DNA of 64,000 nucleotides from Mycobacterium colombiense (GCF_003284935.1 NZ_QMEV01000025.1:1-64000), one strand, 5' to 3'; counted from the stretch's first letter, positions 51,265-61,780 are shown. The notes: generated by a model not told the origin, from the sequence alone. Program-made: numbers and translations.

Positions 51265-52827
51265 TTAGTCCACCGCCTCCAGGGTGCGCCGGACTTCCCG
51301 CCGGCGCAGTTTGCCCGACGACGTTCGGGGCAGCGACCCCGGTGCCATGAAGATCACGTCGGAGGGAACGACGCCGCACAGGGATGCGACGCGCTGAATG
51401 ATCTCGGCACGGGCGCCAGCCTGATCTGCCCCGCGGAATTCGGCCGCGACGATCAAGCCGGGGCGCGCGGACCGTTCACCGGTGGCCAGCGCCACGACGG
51501 CGCCCTCCCGGACGCCGCGGACTCCCGCGGCGACCGTCTCGATCTCGGTCGGGAAGATGTTGCGGCCGGCGAGGGTGATGAGCTCCTTGGCCCTGCCGCA
51601 CACCACCAGCCCGCCCTCGTCGAAGAAGCCGAGATCGCCGGTGGGGAACCAGGTCTCGCGGTCCACGGGCGGGTGGTCGCGGTAGCCGTCCATCATCGAC
51701 GCGCCGCGGATCTCGATCTCACCGATCTGACCCCGGGCGTCGTCGTGCGGCGCGATGCGGATCTCGGTGCCCGGAATCGGCTCGCCCAGTACGGCATGGC
51801 GACGCGACCCCGTCTCGTCGGCGACGCTGGCCACGCGCAGCCCGGTGCCCGGCGCCGGCACGGTGACGGCACAGGTCGATTCGGCCAGCCCATAGGACGG
51901 CGTGGCCGCGCCGGGGTCGAATCCGAACGGGGCCATCGCCTCGGCGAACCGCTGGTATCCCTCGCAGTCGACCGGTTCGCCGCCGTTGATGGCCACCCGC
52001 ACGGCATCGAGGTCCACGCCGGAGACCCGGCGGGCATACCTGCCCAGCAGGTTGTAGGCGAAGTTGGGCGCGGCGGTGATCGTCGTCCTGCTCTCCGACA
52101 GCCAACTCAGCCAGCGAAACGGCGAGGCGGTGAAGGCCGCGGTGGGCGCCAGCCATAGCGACATCCCGCCCAGCGCGGAGGCGAGCAGGAAGGACAGGCC
52201 CATGTCGTGGTACAGCGGCAGCCACGAGCAGCCGACGTCGGCCGAGGTCACACCGAGGCGCTGATTGAGCCCGCGCAGGTTGGCCAGCACCGCGCCCGGC
52301 GAGAGCATGGCCGTCTTGGGCGAGCCGGTGGATCCCGCGGTCCCCTGCAAGATCGCCGGATTCGCGCCGGTGCCGACCGCGGAGCAGGAGCGGCCCGTAT
52401 GCGCTGCCGCGGCAAGGCTTTCGATGACCATGTCGTCGGGGCCGGGCGGATCGAGCGCCTGCAAACCGTCCAGATGCGAGCCGTGGCTCAACACGGTGCG
52501 CACGCCGATGCCGCGGAAGCGGGTCAGCGTCGACGCCGCCCATTGCCGGCCCTCGGCGCCGCGGACCGGGCCGGGCAGGATCGACACGCCGGCGCCGGCG
52601 AGCCACGCGCCCGCGATGGCGGCGACGAACTCCAGCGTCGGCTCGCCGACGAGCCCCAGCGCGGCCGGGCGCCCCCGATCGAGCAGCCACGCGGCGATGC
52701 TCTCGGCCAGCCCGTGCACTTCCGGCCAGGGGTGGTGGCCCCACGTCGACGTCTCGCGGTCGAAGACAACCAGTTCGCTGGTGCCCGTGCGCATCGCGTC
52801 CGTCAGCGCCGCGGCCAGTTCACTCAT
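51265..52827 (-). CDS. mbtM: Long-chain fatty acyl-AMP ligase MbtM/FadD33
   Basis: An adenylating enzyme of 520 residues that activates the fatty acid and loads it on the acyl carrier MbtL. Motifs of the adenylate-forming family are visible: [16 protein letters not shown] (P-loop-like), [37 protein letters not shown], and the C-terminal lysine region [13 protein letters not shown]. It overlaps mbtL by 8 bp. Orthologue: Rv1345. Confidence 0.94.
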   Translation of the reverse strand: MSELAAALTDAMRTGTSELVVFDRETSTWGHHPWPEVHGLAESIAAWLLDRGRPAALGLVGEPTLEFVAAIAGAWLAGAGVSILPGPVRGAEGRQWAASTLTRFRGIGVRTVLSHGSHLDGLQALDPPGPDDMVIESLAAAAHTGRSCSAVGTGANPAILQGTAGSTGSPKTAMLSPGAVLANLRGLNQRLGVTSADVGCSWLPLYHDMGLSFLLASALGGMSLWLAPTAAFTASPFRWLSWLSESRTTITAAPNFAYNLLGRYARRVSGVDLDAVRVAINGGEPVDCEGYQRFAEAMAPFGFDPGAATPSYGLAESTCAVTVPAPGTGLRVASVADETGSRRHAVLGEPIPGTEIRIAPHDDARGQIGEIEIRGASMMDGYRDHPPVDRETWFPTGDLGFFDEGGLVVCGRAKELITLAGRNIFPTEIETVAAGVRGVREGAVVALATGERSARPGLIVAAEFRGADQAGARAEIIQRVASLCGVVPSDVIFMAPGSLPRTSSGKLRRREVRRTLEAVD

Positions 52828-53095
52828 CGCGAGGTTTCGCGGCGATCGCGGCCTGCAGGTCTGCGACCGTGTCGCAGCTCAGCAGTTCCTCTTCCGACAG
52901 CGAGACGCCCAGCCGCTCTTCGATCGCCACCATGCCCACGGCGAAGGCCACCGAATCCAGTCCGACGTCGTCGACCAGCCGTGCGTCGGGCGTCACGCGG
53001 GACGGGTCGACGTTGAGTTCGTCGCGCAAGATGCTGAGCAGTTCCGCGCTGACTTGAGAAGGGGAGGCCGAAGAGGTGGGGGAAGAGGAGGTCAT
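52820..53095 (-). CDS. mbtL: Mycobactin acyl carrier protein MbtL
   Basis: A 91-residue acyl carrier protein. The phosphopantetheine site is S48 in [14 protein letters not shown]. The N-terminal 12 residues are Ser/Pro-rich. It carries the mycobactin acyl chain between MbtM, MbtN and MbtK. It is the first gene of the mbtLMN operon, with an iron box 25 bp upstream and a GAGGAGGTC ribosome site. Orthologue: Rv1344. Confidence 0.93.
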   Translation of the reverse strand: MTSSSPTSSASPSQVSAELLSILRDELNVDPSRVTPDARLVDDVGLDSVAFAVGMVAIEERLGVSLSEEELLSCDTVADLQAAIAAKPRDE

Positions 53096-53119
53096 GGCGC
53101 AGTAGGTTAGCAGCCTGAG

Positions 53120-53138
53120 TTAGGCAAGGCTAGCCTTA
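53120..53138 (-). promoter_or_regulatory. IdeR-type iron box upstream of mbtL
   Basis: TTAGGCAAGGCTAGCCTTA fits the 19-bp IdeR consensus at 15 positions by my count, with a perfect AAGGCTAGCCTT core. A partial second element (TAGGTTAGCAGCCT) adjoins it at 53103-53116. It sits between guaB1 and mbtL and should repress mbtLMN when iron is plentiful. Confidence 0.85.
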
Positions 53139-53148
53139 CTGCGTTGTG

Positions 53149-54615
<1,467 letters not shown>

Positions 54616-54635
54616 TCACGCCTTCGGTGCGCCCG

Positions 54636-56105
54636 CTACGCGGGCACTTCGGTGCGATCCCCGCTCCACAGTGTGTGGAAACGCTTGGCCGGGTCGTCGT
54701 CGATGCGGCCGTAGGTGTGCGCGCCGAAGAAGTCCCGCAGGCCCTGGGTGAGTGCGGCGGGCAGCCGCTCGGTGCGCAGCGCGTCGTAGTAGGACAGTGC
54801 CGAGGCGAAGCCGGGGATCGGGATGCCGAGTTCGGTGGCCTTCACCACGACCCGGCGCCAGCCGTCGATCGATTCCTCGATGGCGCTGCGGAAATAGGGC
54901 GCGACGATCAAAGACGGCAGGTCGGCGTCGTCGTCGAACGCCTCCTTGATCCGGTTGAGGAACTTGGCCCGGATGATGCAGCCGCCGCGCCAGATCGTCG
55001 CCATGTCGCCGGGGGTGATGCCCCAGTCGTACTCGGCGCTGCCCGCCTGGATCTGGTTGAAGCCCTGCGCGTAGGCGATGATTTTCGACGCGTACAGCGC
55101 CTTGCTCACGTCGTCGATGAATTGCGCCGCGGCGGTTGGCTTTTCACCCAGCCGACCGGAAGCCAGGCCGGTGGTGGCCTTGCGCTGGGCGACCGAGCCG
55201 GACAGGGCCCGGGCGAAAACGGCCTCGGCGATGCCGGTCACCGGCACCCCGAGGTCCAGCGCGGACTTCACCGTCCAGCGGCCGGTGCCCTTCTGCTCGG
55301 CCTCGTCGAGGATGAGGTCGACCAGCGGCTTGCCCGTCTTGGCGTCGGTCTGGCGCAGCACCTCGGCGGTGATCTCGATGAGAAAACTGTCCAGGTCGCC
55401 CTTGTTCCACTCGGCGAACACGTCGGCGATCTCGGGCGCGGTCTTGCCGAGTCCGTCCCGCAGCAGCTGGTAGGCCTCGCCGATCAGCTGCATGTCGGAG
55501 TATTCGATGCCGTTGTGCACCATCTTGACGAAGTGCCCGGCGCCGTCGGGGCCGATGTGGGTGCAGCACGGGACGCCGTCGACGTGCGCGGAGATCTCCT
55601 CGAGCAGCGGGCCCAGCGACTCGTACGACTCGGCCGGACCTCCCGGCATGATCGACGGACCGTTCAGCGCGCCCTCCTCACCGCCGGAGATGCCGGCGCC
55701 GACGAAGTGCAGCCCGCGCTCGCGGATGGCCTTCTCCCGGCGGATGGTGTCGGTGTAGAGGGCGTTGCCGCCGTCGATGATGATGTCGCCTTCTTCCATG
55801 GCCTCGGCGAGCTCGTTGATGACGGCGTCGGTGGGGTCACCGGCCTTGACCATGATCAGCACCCGGCGCGGTTTTTCCAGCGCGTCCAGGAACTCGGCGA
55901 TGGTCTCCGATCGCACGAACGTGCCCTCGTCGCCGTGCTCCTTGAGCAGCGCATCCGTCTTGGCGACCGAGCGGTTGTGCAGCGCCACCGTGTAGCCGTG
56001 CCGGGCGAAGTTGCGGGCGATGTTCGAACCCATCACGGCCAGGCCCGTGACGCCGATCTGCGCGGTGCCGGTCTTGGATCCGGAGTGGGCATCCGACGGA
56101 CTCAT
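54636..56105 (-). CDS. gnd1: 6-phosphogluconate dehydrogenase Gnd1
   Basis: This enzyme oxidises 6-phosphogluconate to ribulose 5-phosphate in the pentose phosphate pathway. It has 489 residues. The dinucleotide motif GVTGLAVMGSNIARNFARHG is at the N-terminus. The active-site segment has GAGISGGEEGALNGPSIMPGG and the lysine of GHFVKMVHNGIEYSDMQLI. The C-terminal domain has IWRGGCIIRAKFLN. The ATG at 56105 follows GAGAGGCGACAAC. A frame open to 56162 is not used. Orthologue: Rv1844c. Confidence 0.96.
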   Translation of the reverse strand: MSPSDAHSGSKTGTAQIGVTGLAVMGSNIARNFARHGYTVALHNRSVAKTDALLKEHGDEGTFVRSETIAEFLDALEKPRRVLIMVKAGDPTDAVINELAEAMEEGDIIIDGGNALYTDTIRREKAIRERGLHFVGAGISGGEEGALNGPSIMPGGPAESYESLGPLLEEISAHVDGVPCCTHIGPDGAGHFVKMVHNGIEYSDMQLIGEAYQLLRDGLGKTAPEIADVFAEWNKGDLDSFLIEITAEVLRQTDAKTGKPLVDLILDEAEQKGTGRWTVKSALDLGVPVTGIAEAVFARALSGSVAQRKATTGLASGRLGEKPTAAAQFIDDVSKALYASKIIAYAQGFNQIQAGSAEYDWGITPGDMATIWRGGCIIRAKFLNRIKEAFDDDADLPSLIVAPYFRSAIEESIDGWRRVVVKATELGIPIPGFASALSYYDALRTERLPAALTQGLRDFFGAHTYGRIDDDPAKRFHTLWSGDRTEVPA

Positions 56106-56204
56106 GTTGTCGCCTCTCAATGTGGAGAACTTTCCGAAAAGCTTTCGGTGACACTGTGGCACAGCGAACAGTGACGCGCCCGGGGTGCTCGGTTCTTGGC
56201 GGCG

Positions 56205-57155
56205 TCAGAGGTTGAACAGGCGTTCCAGCTCGGTGAGCCACGGGACGGCCAGCGCGACCGTGGGCACCACGAATACGGCGGCCGCGGCCAGGTACGCCGC
56301 CGCCGACAGCAGGGGACTGTTGCCGCGTCCACCCAGGCGGCGCACTCGCAGCACCGTGCTGGGGCCGCTGGCGGCGAGCGCGCCCGACGGGGCCCGCCCG
56401 GACGCGCAGGCGACCAGCGCCCGGGCCAGGGGAGCGCGACCGGCGGCGCGCACCGCGGCGTCGTCGGCGAGCAGCTCGACCAGCAACTGGACCGCGCCGA
56501 GCGCGTTGGCGCTGCGGACCAGTCGCGGGAAGGCCGCGTGCACGGCGGTGAAGGCTTCCAAGACCAGGTCGTGGCGCGCCCGAAGGTGGGCGCGCTCGTG
56601 GGTGAGGATGGCCTCCACCTCGGCGTCGGCGAGCGTGCTCAGCGTTCCCTCGCTGACCACCACGCGGCTGCGCACGCCGGGCAGGCAGTAGGCGAGCGGC
56701 TGGGGGACGTCCAACACGCGAAGGTCGCGGGTGCGGGCGCAGGGCTGGGACAGCGCCGCGCCGTGCCCGACTCCGACCAGGTCGACCACCATGCGATGGT
56801 GGGCCCGTCGTTTCCGGTTGGCGATGGCCACCCGGACCACGGCGACCATCAGCCGGGCGCCGACCAGCACGGTCAGCGCGAAGACGCTGACATATGCCGT
56901 CCACAGCGGCCAGCCGAGGCGGTCGGCGGCGCCGACGATGCTGGTCGTGGGACGCCCGTCGCGGCCGGGCATCAACAGTCGGGTGGCGATCGCGATACCG
57001 GCGCTGAACGCCGACAGCACCGCGGCCAGCGCCACGGCCTGCCAGAGCACCATGGCGGCGCGGGGAGCGCGCAGCGGCCAGCGCGCGCGTGCCAACATCG
57101 CCGGCACCGGACCGGTCAGTAGCACCGCGAGAATGGTGAAAGCCAGCGCGGACAC
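56205..57155 (-). CDS. M56-family membrane metalloprotease, BlaR-like (Rv1845c)
   Basis: A 316-residue membrane protease. The zinc site HExxH is HERAH in AEVEAILTHERAHLRARHD. Hydrophobic helices lie at the N-terminus, in the middle and at the very end. It lacks an external penicillin-binding sensor domain. It probably cleaves or inactivates the BlaI repressor encoded just upstream, as BlaR1 does. The pair is separated by only 14 bp. Orthologue: Rv1845c. Confidence 0.9.
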   Translation of the reverse strand: MSALAFTILAVLLTGPVPAMLARARWPLRAPRAAMVLWQAVALAAVLSAFSAGIAIATRLLMPGRDGRPTTSIVGAADRLGWPLWTAYVSVFALTVLVGARLMVAVVRVAIANRKRRAHHRMVVDLVGVGHGAALSQPCARTRDLRVLDVPQPLAYCLPGVRSRVVVSEGTLSTLADAEVEAILTHERAHLRARHDLVLEAFTAVHAAFPRLVRSANALGAVQLLVELLADDAAVRAAGRAPLARALVACASGRAPSGALAASGPSTVLRVRRLGGRGNSPLLSAAAYLAAAAVFVVPTVALAVPWLTELERLFNL

Positions 57156-57169
57156 ACTGTAAGTGTCCC

Positions 57170-57589
57170 TCAGGCCTCCGGTGCAGCGCCAGCAGATGGC
57201 GAGTTATTGCGTTGATTGGCTTCCAGTTCGGCGAGCGCGCGCCGCAGCGCCTCGGCCTCGTCGGCGCCGACACGTTCCACGAAGTGCACCAGCGCGGCCT
57301 GCCTGCCCCCGGAATCTTCGGCCTGGGCCAGCGCGTCGACCATGAGTCCGGCGACCAGCTCGTCGCGACCGTGCACCGGCGCGTATCGGTGCGCCCGGTC
57401 GTCCCGGATCTGGGAGACCAGGTTCTTCTTGGCCAGCCGTTGCAGCACCGTCATGATCGTGGTGTAGGCGAGATCGCGGTGTGCCGACAACGCCTCATGG
57501 ACCTGGCGAACGGTCTGCGGCTCGGGCGTGGACCACAGGTGGTCCATGACGGCCCGTTCCAGATCCCCCAGCCGAGTCAGTTTGGCCAT
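57170..57589 (-). CDS. blaI: BlaI family transcriptional repressor
   Basis: A 139-residue winged-helix repressor: LGDLERAVMDHLWSTPEPQTVRQVHEAL, AYTTIMTVLQRLAKKNLVSQIRDDRAHRYAPV. In M. tuberculosis, BlaI controls blaC and ATP synthase genes and is released under beta-lactam stress. An operator-like palindrome lies 44 bp upstream (57633-57649). Orthologue: Rv1846c. Confidence 0.94.
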   Translation of the reverse strand: MAKLTRLGDLERAVMDHLWSTPEPQTVRQVHEALSAHRDLAYTTIMTVLQRLAKKNLVSQIRDDRAHRYAPVHGRDELVAGLMVDALAQAEDSGGRQAALVHFVERVGADEAEALRRALAELEANQRNNSPSAGAAPEA

Positions 57590-57632
57590 AGTTCGTTCAT
57601 CTCCTGAGCGTCGAAACCAGCGTACTCCGGCT

Positions 57633-57649
57633 TACTACCGACGGTCGTA
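57633..57649. promoter_or_regulatory. BlaI operator-like palindrome
   Basis: TACTACC-GAC-GGTCGTA is a near-perfect inverted repeat of the TAC-x-AC...GT-x-GTA kind reported for BlaI. It is placed 44 bp before blaI, which suggests autoregulation. Confidence 0.65.
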
Positions 57650-57719
57650 CGGAAAGCTGACAAATCACTGTGTCGGCCGCCGCGCGCGCCCCCGGGGCGA
57701 ACAAGAAGAACAATACCCC

Positions 57720-57749
57720 TTGCAAAGTTAGGGCAGCCTTGCCTATGCT
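57720..57749 (+). promoter_or_regulatory. Iron-box promoter of the MrsI-like small RNA
   Basis: A -35-like TTGCAA (57720-57725) and a -10-like TATGCT (57744-57749) are 18 bp apart. Between and over them lies TTAGGGCAGCCTTGCCTAT (57728-57746), which fits the IdeR consensus at 14 of 19 positions by my count. IdeR-Fe binding there would block the promoter, so the RNA should be made under iron starvation. Confidence 0.75.
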
Positions 57750-57754
57750 GATCG

Positions 57755-57850
57755 AGTCGAGCGATAACGGACCGTGTGAGAGTCCTGAGGGCTGCAGTGA
57801 CCCCCGGTCTACTCGATCGGCGAGCCCCGTGCCTTCAAGGCACGGGGCTC
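57755..57850 (+). ncRNA. mrsI: Iron-regulated small RNA, MrsI-like
   Basis: No gene product fits this stretch between blaI and the thioesterase, but it has a promoter with an iron box and a strong terminal hairpin: a 12-bp stem (GAGCCCCGTGCC, 57822-57833, with 57839-57850) around a TTCAA loop. GATCGAGT at 57750-57757 and ACTCGATC at 57811-57818 can close a long-range stem. MrsI (ncRv11846) of M. tuberculosis, an IdeR-controlled RNA that spares iron by silencing iron-storage and iron-using messages, lies in the same interval. The 5' end is estimated from the -10 box. Confidence 0.78.
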
Positions 57851-57908
57851 AGCCGTTTCCGGGCCAGATCCCGCTGCGCAATCGCCTGCGGAGCCATGGT
57901 GTAGACAC

Positions 57909-58331
57909 ATGGGCGTGCCAGAGCCGCAGAACGCCATGATCCCGCCGGACTTCTCCGCACCCTTCGACCGCGAGATCGGGCTGCAATTCACCGAACTGAG
58001 CCCCGACGGGGCGCGCGCCCAGCTCGAGGTCACCCCCAAGCTGTTGCAGCCGATGGGTTTGGTGCACGGCGGCGTTTACTGCTCGATGATCGAAAGCATG
58101 GCGAGCGTGGCCGCCTACACGTGGCTGGCCACCCGCGGCGGCGGAAATGTGGTGGGTGTCAACAACAACACCGACTTTTTGCGCTCGATCGGCTCGGGCA
58201 TGGTGTACGGCACCGTCGAGCCGATCCACCGCGGACGCAGCCAGCAGTTGTGGTTGGTCACCATCACCGACGACGAGGACCGCGTCGTCGCCCGCGGTCA
58301 GGTGCGACTGCAGAACCTCGAGATCCGCTGA
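57909..58331 (+). CDS. PaaI-type hotdog thioesterase (Rv1847)
   Basis: A 140-residue hotdog-fold thioesterase with LLQPMGLVHGGVYCSMIESMAS (the HGG-type active-site helix) and NNNTDFLRSIGSG. Acyl-CoA hydrolysis is expected, but the substrate is unknown. The ATG at 57909 follows the MrsI-like RNA. In M. tuberculosis the urease operon follows this gene. Here the next gene is ndh. Confidence 0.9.
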   Translation: MGVPEPQNAMIPPDFSAPFDREIGLQFTELSPDGARAQLEVTPKLLQPMGLVHGGVYCSMIESMASVAAYTWLATRGGGNVVGVNNNTDFLRSIGSGMVYGTVEPIHRGRSQQLWLVTITDDEDRVVARGQVRLQNLEIR

Positions 58332-58378
58332 ACCGGCGAGCCGTGCCCGGCGGTCACTGAATTGCGTTGTCGGACAGG

Positions 58379-59764
58379 CTAACTGGCGCGTCTGGCCGCA
58401 GGCCGGTTGGCCTCGGCGGCGACCACCGCCAGCTGTTCGAGCCGGGTGCGGGCGAACGCCTGCTGCTCGGTGATGGTGAGCTGACCGCGCCGGGTGCTCA
58501 GGAACGTCACCGTCCAGGACAGCAGCGTGCTGATCTTGGTCTTGAACCCGACCAGGTACACCAGGTGCAGCACCAGCCACGCGAACCAGGCGAACAGGCC
58601 GCTGAACTCGACCGGGCCGATCTTGGCGACCGCGGAGAACCGCGACACCGTGGCCATGGAGCCCTTGTCGAAGTACTGGAAGGGCTCCCGGTCGGCGGGG
58701 TTGGCGCCACCGAGCTCGGCCTTGATGATGCTGGCGACGTACTTGGCGCCCTGAATGGCGCCCTGCGCCACACCCGGCACGCCCTCGACGGCGGCCAGGT
58801 CGCCGATCACGAACACGTTCGGGTGGCCGGGCACCGACAGGTCGGGCAGCACCTTGACGCGCCCGGCCCGGTCCAGTTCGACCGACGACTGATCGGCGAG
58901 GTCGCGGCCCAGCGGGCTGGCGGACACGCCGGCGGACCACACCTTGCACGCCGATTCGATGCGCCGCACGGTGCCGTCGGAGTCCTTGACCGTGATGCCG
59001 TTGCGGTCGACGTCGGTGACCATTGCTCCGAGCTGGATCTCCACGCCCAGCTTTTCCAGCCGGTCGGCCGCGCGCTTACCCAGCTTCTCGCCGAAGGGCG
59101 GCAGCACGGCCGGCGCGGCGTCAAGCAGGATCACCCGCGCCTTCGTCGAGTCGATGTGCCGGAAGGAGCCCCGCAACGTGTCCTTCGCCAATTCCGCTAT
59201 CTGCCCGGCCATTTCGACGCCGGTGGGCCCGGCCCCGATCACCGTGAACGTCAGCAGCTTGGCCCGTCGCTCCGGATCACGAGAGCGCTCGGCCTGCTCG
59301 AACGCGCTCAGGATCCGGCCGCGCACCTCCAGGGCGTCGTCGATCGATTTCATGCCCGGCGCGAACTCGGCGAAATGGTCGTTGCCGAAATAGGACTGGC
59401 CGGCGCCGGCGGCGATGATCAGGCTGTCGTAGGGGGTGTCGTAGCTGTGCCCGAGCAGGTCGGACACCACGAACTTGCCCTCGAGATCGATGTGGGTGAC
59501 GTCACCGAGCAGCACCTGGACGTTGCGCTGCCTGCGCAGCACGACCCGGGTGGGCGGTGCGATGTCGCCTTCGGACACGATGCCGGTCGCCACCTGGTAC
59601 AGCAGCGGCTGGAAGAGGTGGTGGGTGGTCCGGGCGATCAGCTTGATGTCGACGTTGGCGTGCTTGAGTTTCTTCGCCGCGTTCAGCCCGCCGAAACCGG
59701 AGCCGATGATGACGACCTGGTGACGACGCTCCGGTCCATCTGTCGTTCCTGGCTGGGGGCTCAT
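58379..59764 (-). CDS. ndh: Type II NADH dehydrogenase
   Basis: A 461-residue single-subunit NADH:menaquinone oxidoreductase that feeds the respiratory chain without pumping protons. The FAD motif is VVIIGSGFGGLNAAKKL at the N-terminus, and the NADH motif FTVIGAGPTGVEMAGQIAEL is near residue 165. The C-terminus holds the membrane-binding amphipathic region (FAWFAWLVLHLVYLVGFKTK). Orthologue: Rv1854c. Mutations in ndh can affect isoniazid sensitivity. Confidence 0.96.
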   Translation of the reverse strand: MSPQPGTTDGPERRHQVVIIGSGFGGLNAAKKLKHANVDIKLIARTTHHLFQPLLYQVATGIVSEGDIAPPTRVVLRRQRNVQVLLGDVTHIDLEGKFVVSDLLGHSYDTPYDSLIIAAGAGQSYFGNDHFAEFAPGMKSIDDALEVRGRILSAFEQAERSRDPERRAKLLTFTVIGAGPTGVEMAGQIAELAKDTLRGSFRHIDSTKARVILLDAAPAVLPPFGEKLGKRAADRLEKLGVEIQLGAMVTDVDRNGITVKDSDGTVRRIESACKVWSAGVSASPLGRDLADQSSVELDRAGRVKVLPDLSVPGHPNVFVIGDLAAVEGVPGVAQGAIQGAKYVASIIKAELGGANPADREPFQYFDKGSMATVSRFSAVAKIGPVEFSGLFAWFAWLVLHLVYLVGFKTKISTLLSWTVTFLSTRRGQLTITEQQAFARTRLEQLAVVAAEANRPAARRAS

Positions 59765-59950
59765 GTTTCCGCTGCTCCTGACGAGGGCTTCTGGACGCGC
59801 GACTGCAGTCAGACACCACGCTAGTCAGGCGGATACCCCCAAACCTAGCTGGCAACATGTGTAATCAAACACATCGTCTGTATCACTGCTGGTCGCCCAC
59901 AGTGATACTCGTCATGCCGCGTGGGCCAGCGCGCTGAGCTGGCCAAAGAC

Positions 59951-60868
59951 CTACAGGCCGACGATCGGACGCAGCGCGGCGCCGGCCGCCTCGATGACGC
60001 CGGGCGTGTAGAAGGGCAGGTTGATGATGACGCCGTCGATGCCCGCGTCGATCACCTTGGACTTGATCTGATCGGCGACCGAGTCCGGCGTCCCGACCAC
60101 CATGCGTTGCGTCATCTCGGCGGGAATCTGGTCGAGGCTCGCGTTGTCGTCGATCAGCACCGTGGTCAGCGTGCTGGTCTCCAAAGTGGCGGGGTCGCGG
60201 TCCACTTCCTCGCAGGACCGGCGCACGGCGTCCAGCTTGCGCGGCAACTCGTCGAACCCCGCGATCACGTTGAGGTGGTCGAAATGCCGGGCGGCGAGCG
60301 GGATGGTCTTCTTCTCGCCGCTGCCGCCGATCATCAACGGAATGTGTTCGCGGAAACGGGGATTGGCGAACGCCTCGCTGGTTTGGTACCACTTGCCCGA
60401 GACGGTGGCCCGCTCGCCGGAGATCATCGGCAAGATGATCTCCAGGGCCTCGTCGAGCCGGTTGAACCTGTCGGTGAAGGTGCCGAATTCGAAGCCCAAT
60501 TGCTCGTGCTCGAGCTGGAACCATCCCGTGCCGATGCCCAGAATCGCCCGTCCCTGACTCACCACGTCCAGCGTGGTGATGATCTTCGCGAGCAGGCTCG
60601 GGTGTCGATACGTGTTGCCGGTCACCAGCGTGCCTAGCTGCACCCGCTCGGTGGCGGTGGCCAGCGCCCCGAGGGCGGTGTAGGCCTCCAGCATCGGCTG
60701 ATCGGGGGAGCCCAGCATCGGCAGCTGGTAGAAGTGGTCCATCACGAAAACCGAGTCGAATCCGGCGGATTCGGCTTCGCGGGCCTGGGCGATGACGGTG
60801 GGGAAGAGTTGGTCAACCCCGGTGCCGTAGGAAAAGTTGGGAATCTGCAGACCGAGTCGAATTGCCAC
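59951..60868 (-). CDS. LLM-class F420-dependent oxidoreductase (Rv1855c)
   Basis: A 305-residue TIM-barrel protein of the luciferase-like family: RLGLQIPNFSYG, ESAGFDSVFVMDHFY, LGTLVTGNTYRHPSLLAKI and ILGIGTGWFQLEHEQLG. These are typical of F420-dependent members. The start is a GTG. Substrate unknown. Orthologue: Rv1855c. Confidence 0.9.
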   Translation of the reverse strand: MAIRLGLQIPNFSYGTGVDQLFPTVIAQAREAESAGFDSVFVMDHFYQLPMLGSPDQPMLEAYTALGALATATERVQLGTLVTGNTYRHPSLLAKIITTLDVVSQGRAILGIGTGWFQLEHEQLGFEFGTFTDRFNRLDEALEIILPMISGERATVSGKWYQTSEAFANPRFREHIPLMIGGSGEKKTIPLAARHFDHLNVIAGFDELPRKLDAVRRSCEEVDRDPATLETSTLTTVLIDDNASLDQIPAEMTQRMVVGTPDSVADQIKSKVIDAGIDGVIINLPFYTPGVIEAAGAALRPIVGL

Positions 60869-60920
60869 GAGAATTACCGTAGCGACCGGCCCGGCCCGAA
60901 AGAAGGACGCGCGTTACGCC

Positions 60921-61598
60921 TCAGGCGAAACGGGCCAGCGCCACGTGGCTGACGTGCAGCGTCTGTCCCGTGATGTGGCGAGCCGCCGACGTGGTCAAGA
61001 ACAGCGCCAACCGGGCGGTCTCGGTGGCCACCGGCGCCGGCGTGCGCGACAGCCCGTCGTAGCCGGCCTCGGCGCTGCGTCCACTCGCCACCACGTTGAC
61101 GGTGATGCCGCGGGTGCCGAAGACACCCGCCTGGCCCGCGGCCCAGTTCGACAGCGCGGCTTTGATCGCGGCATCGGCGCTGCCGGCCGGCGGGTTCTCG
61201 GGCACCACGCTGATGATGGAGCCACCCGAGCGCAGGTGATCGCCCACGGCCTGCACGGTCAACACCGCCGAAAGCACCGTCGCGTCAAGGGCATTGCGCC
61301 ACGCGCCGGCGGTATCGGCGATCGAATAGGTGCGCGGGTCGCCGGCCTCCCACGTGGGCGCGGGCACGTGGACGATGGTGTCCAGGTGATGCGGGAACAG
61401 GGGACGGGCCTCTTCGAGGCTGGCCGGGTCGGTGGTGTCGCAGACGATCGCCTCGACTTCCAGCTCTTTGGCCGCGATCTCCACGTCGCTCTTGCGCGCG
61501 CCCACCAGGGTCACCTTGTGGCCGTCATTGCGGAAGCCCTCGGCTACCGTGCGCCCCAGCTCCGTGTCTCCGCCGGTAACCAGCACCTCCACTGCCAT
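60921..61598 (-). CDS. Short-chain dehydrogenase-like protein (Rv1856c)
   Basis: A 225-residue Rossmann protein. The N-terminal VLVTGGDTELGRTVAEGFRN is a variant of the TGxxxGxG motif with Glu in place of the middle Gly. The usual YxxxK catalytic pair is not obvious: the segment IKAALSNWAAGQAGVFGTRG lacks the Tyr. It may be an atypical or non-catalytic SDR. A palindrome (61646-61657) lies 47 bp upstream. It is divergent from modA. Confidence 0.85.
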   Translation of the reverse strand: MAVEVLVTGGDTELGRTVAEGFRNDGHKVTLVGARKSDVEIAAKELEVEAIVCDTTDPASLEEARPLFPHHLDTIVHVPAPTWEAGDPRTYSIADTAGAWRNALDATVLSAVLTVQAVGDHLRSGGSIISVVPENPPAGSADAAIKAALSNWAAGQAGVFGTRGITVNVVASGRSAEAGYDGLSRTPAPVATETARLALFLTTSAARHITGQTLHVSHVALARFA

Positions 61599-61645
61599 GA
61601 CCTCCTCGTGTGCACGCGCGTTATGGCATCGATCCCCCGATATGT

Positions 61646-61657
61646 TACTGGACAGTA
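61646..61657. promoter_or_regulatory. Palindromic operator between the SDR gene and modA
   Basis: TACTG-GA-CAGTA is a perfect 12-base inverted repeat 47 bp before the SDR start and 123 bp before modA. The form is common for mycobacterial TetR-type sites. No regulator gene is adjacent, so it may answer to a distant one. Confidence 0.45.
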
Positions 61658-61780
61658 GCTAGCCGGCGAAACTTTCGCCGGTGCGACGCGCGGATCAGTT
61701 GCGTAACTATTCGGCGGTCACTTTCTTGCGGCGATTCAGCCGCCGGGCGGACCGCATTATCGGCGGGCTAGGGTTCACCC

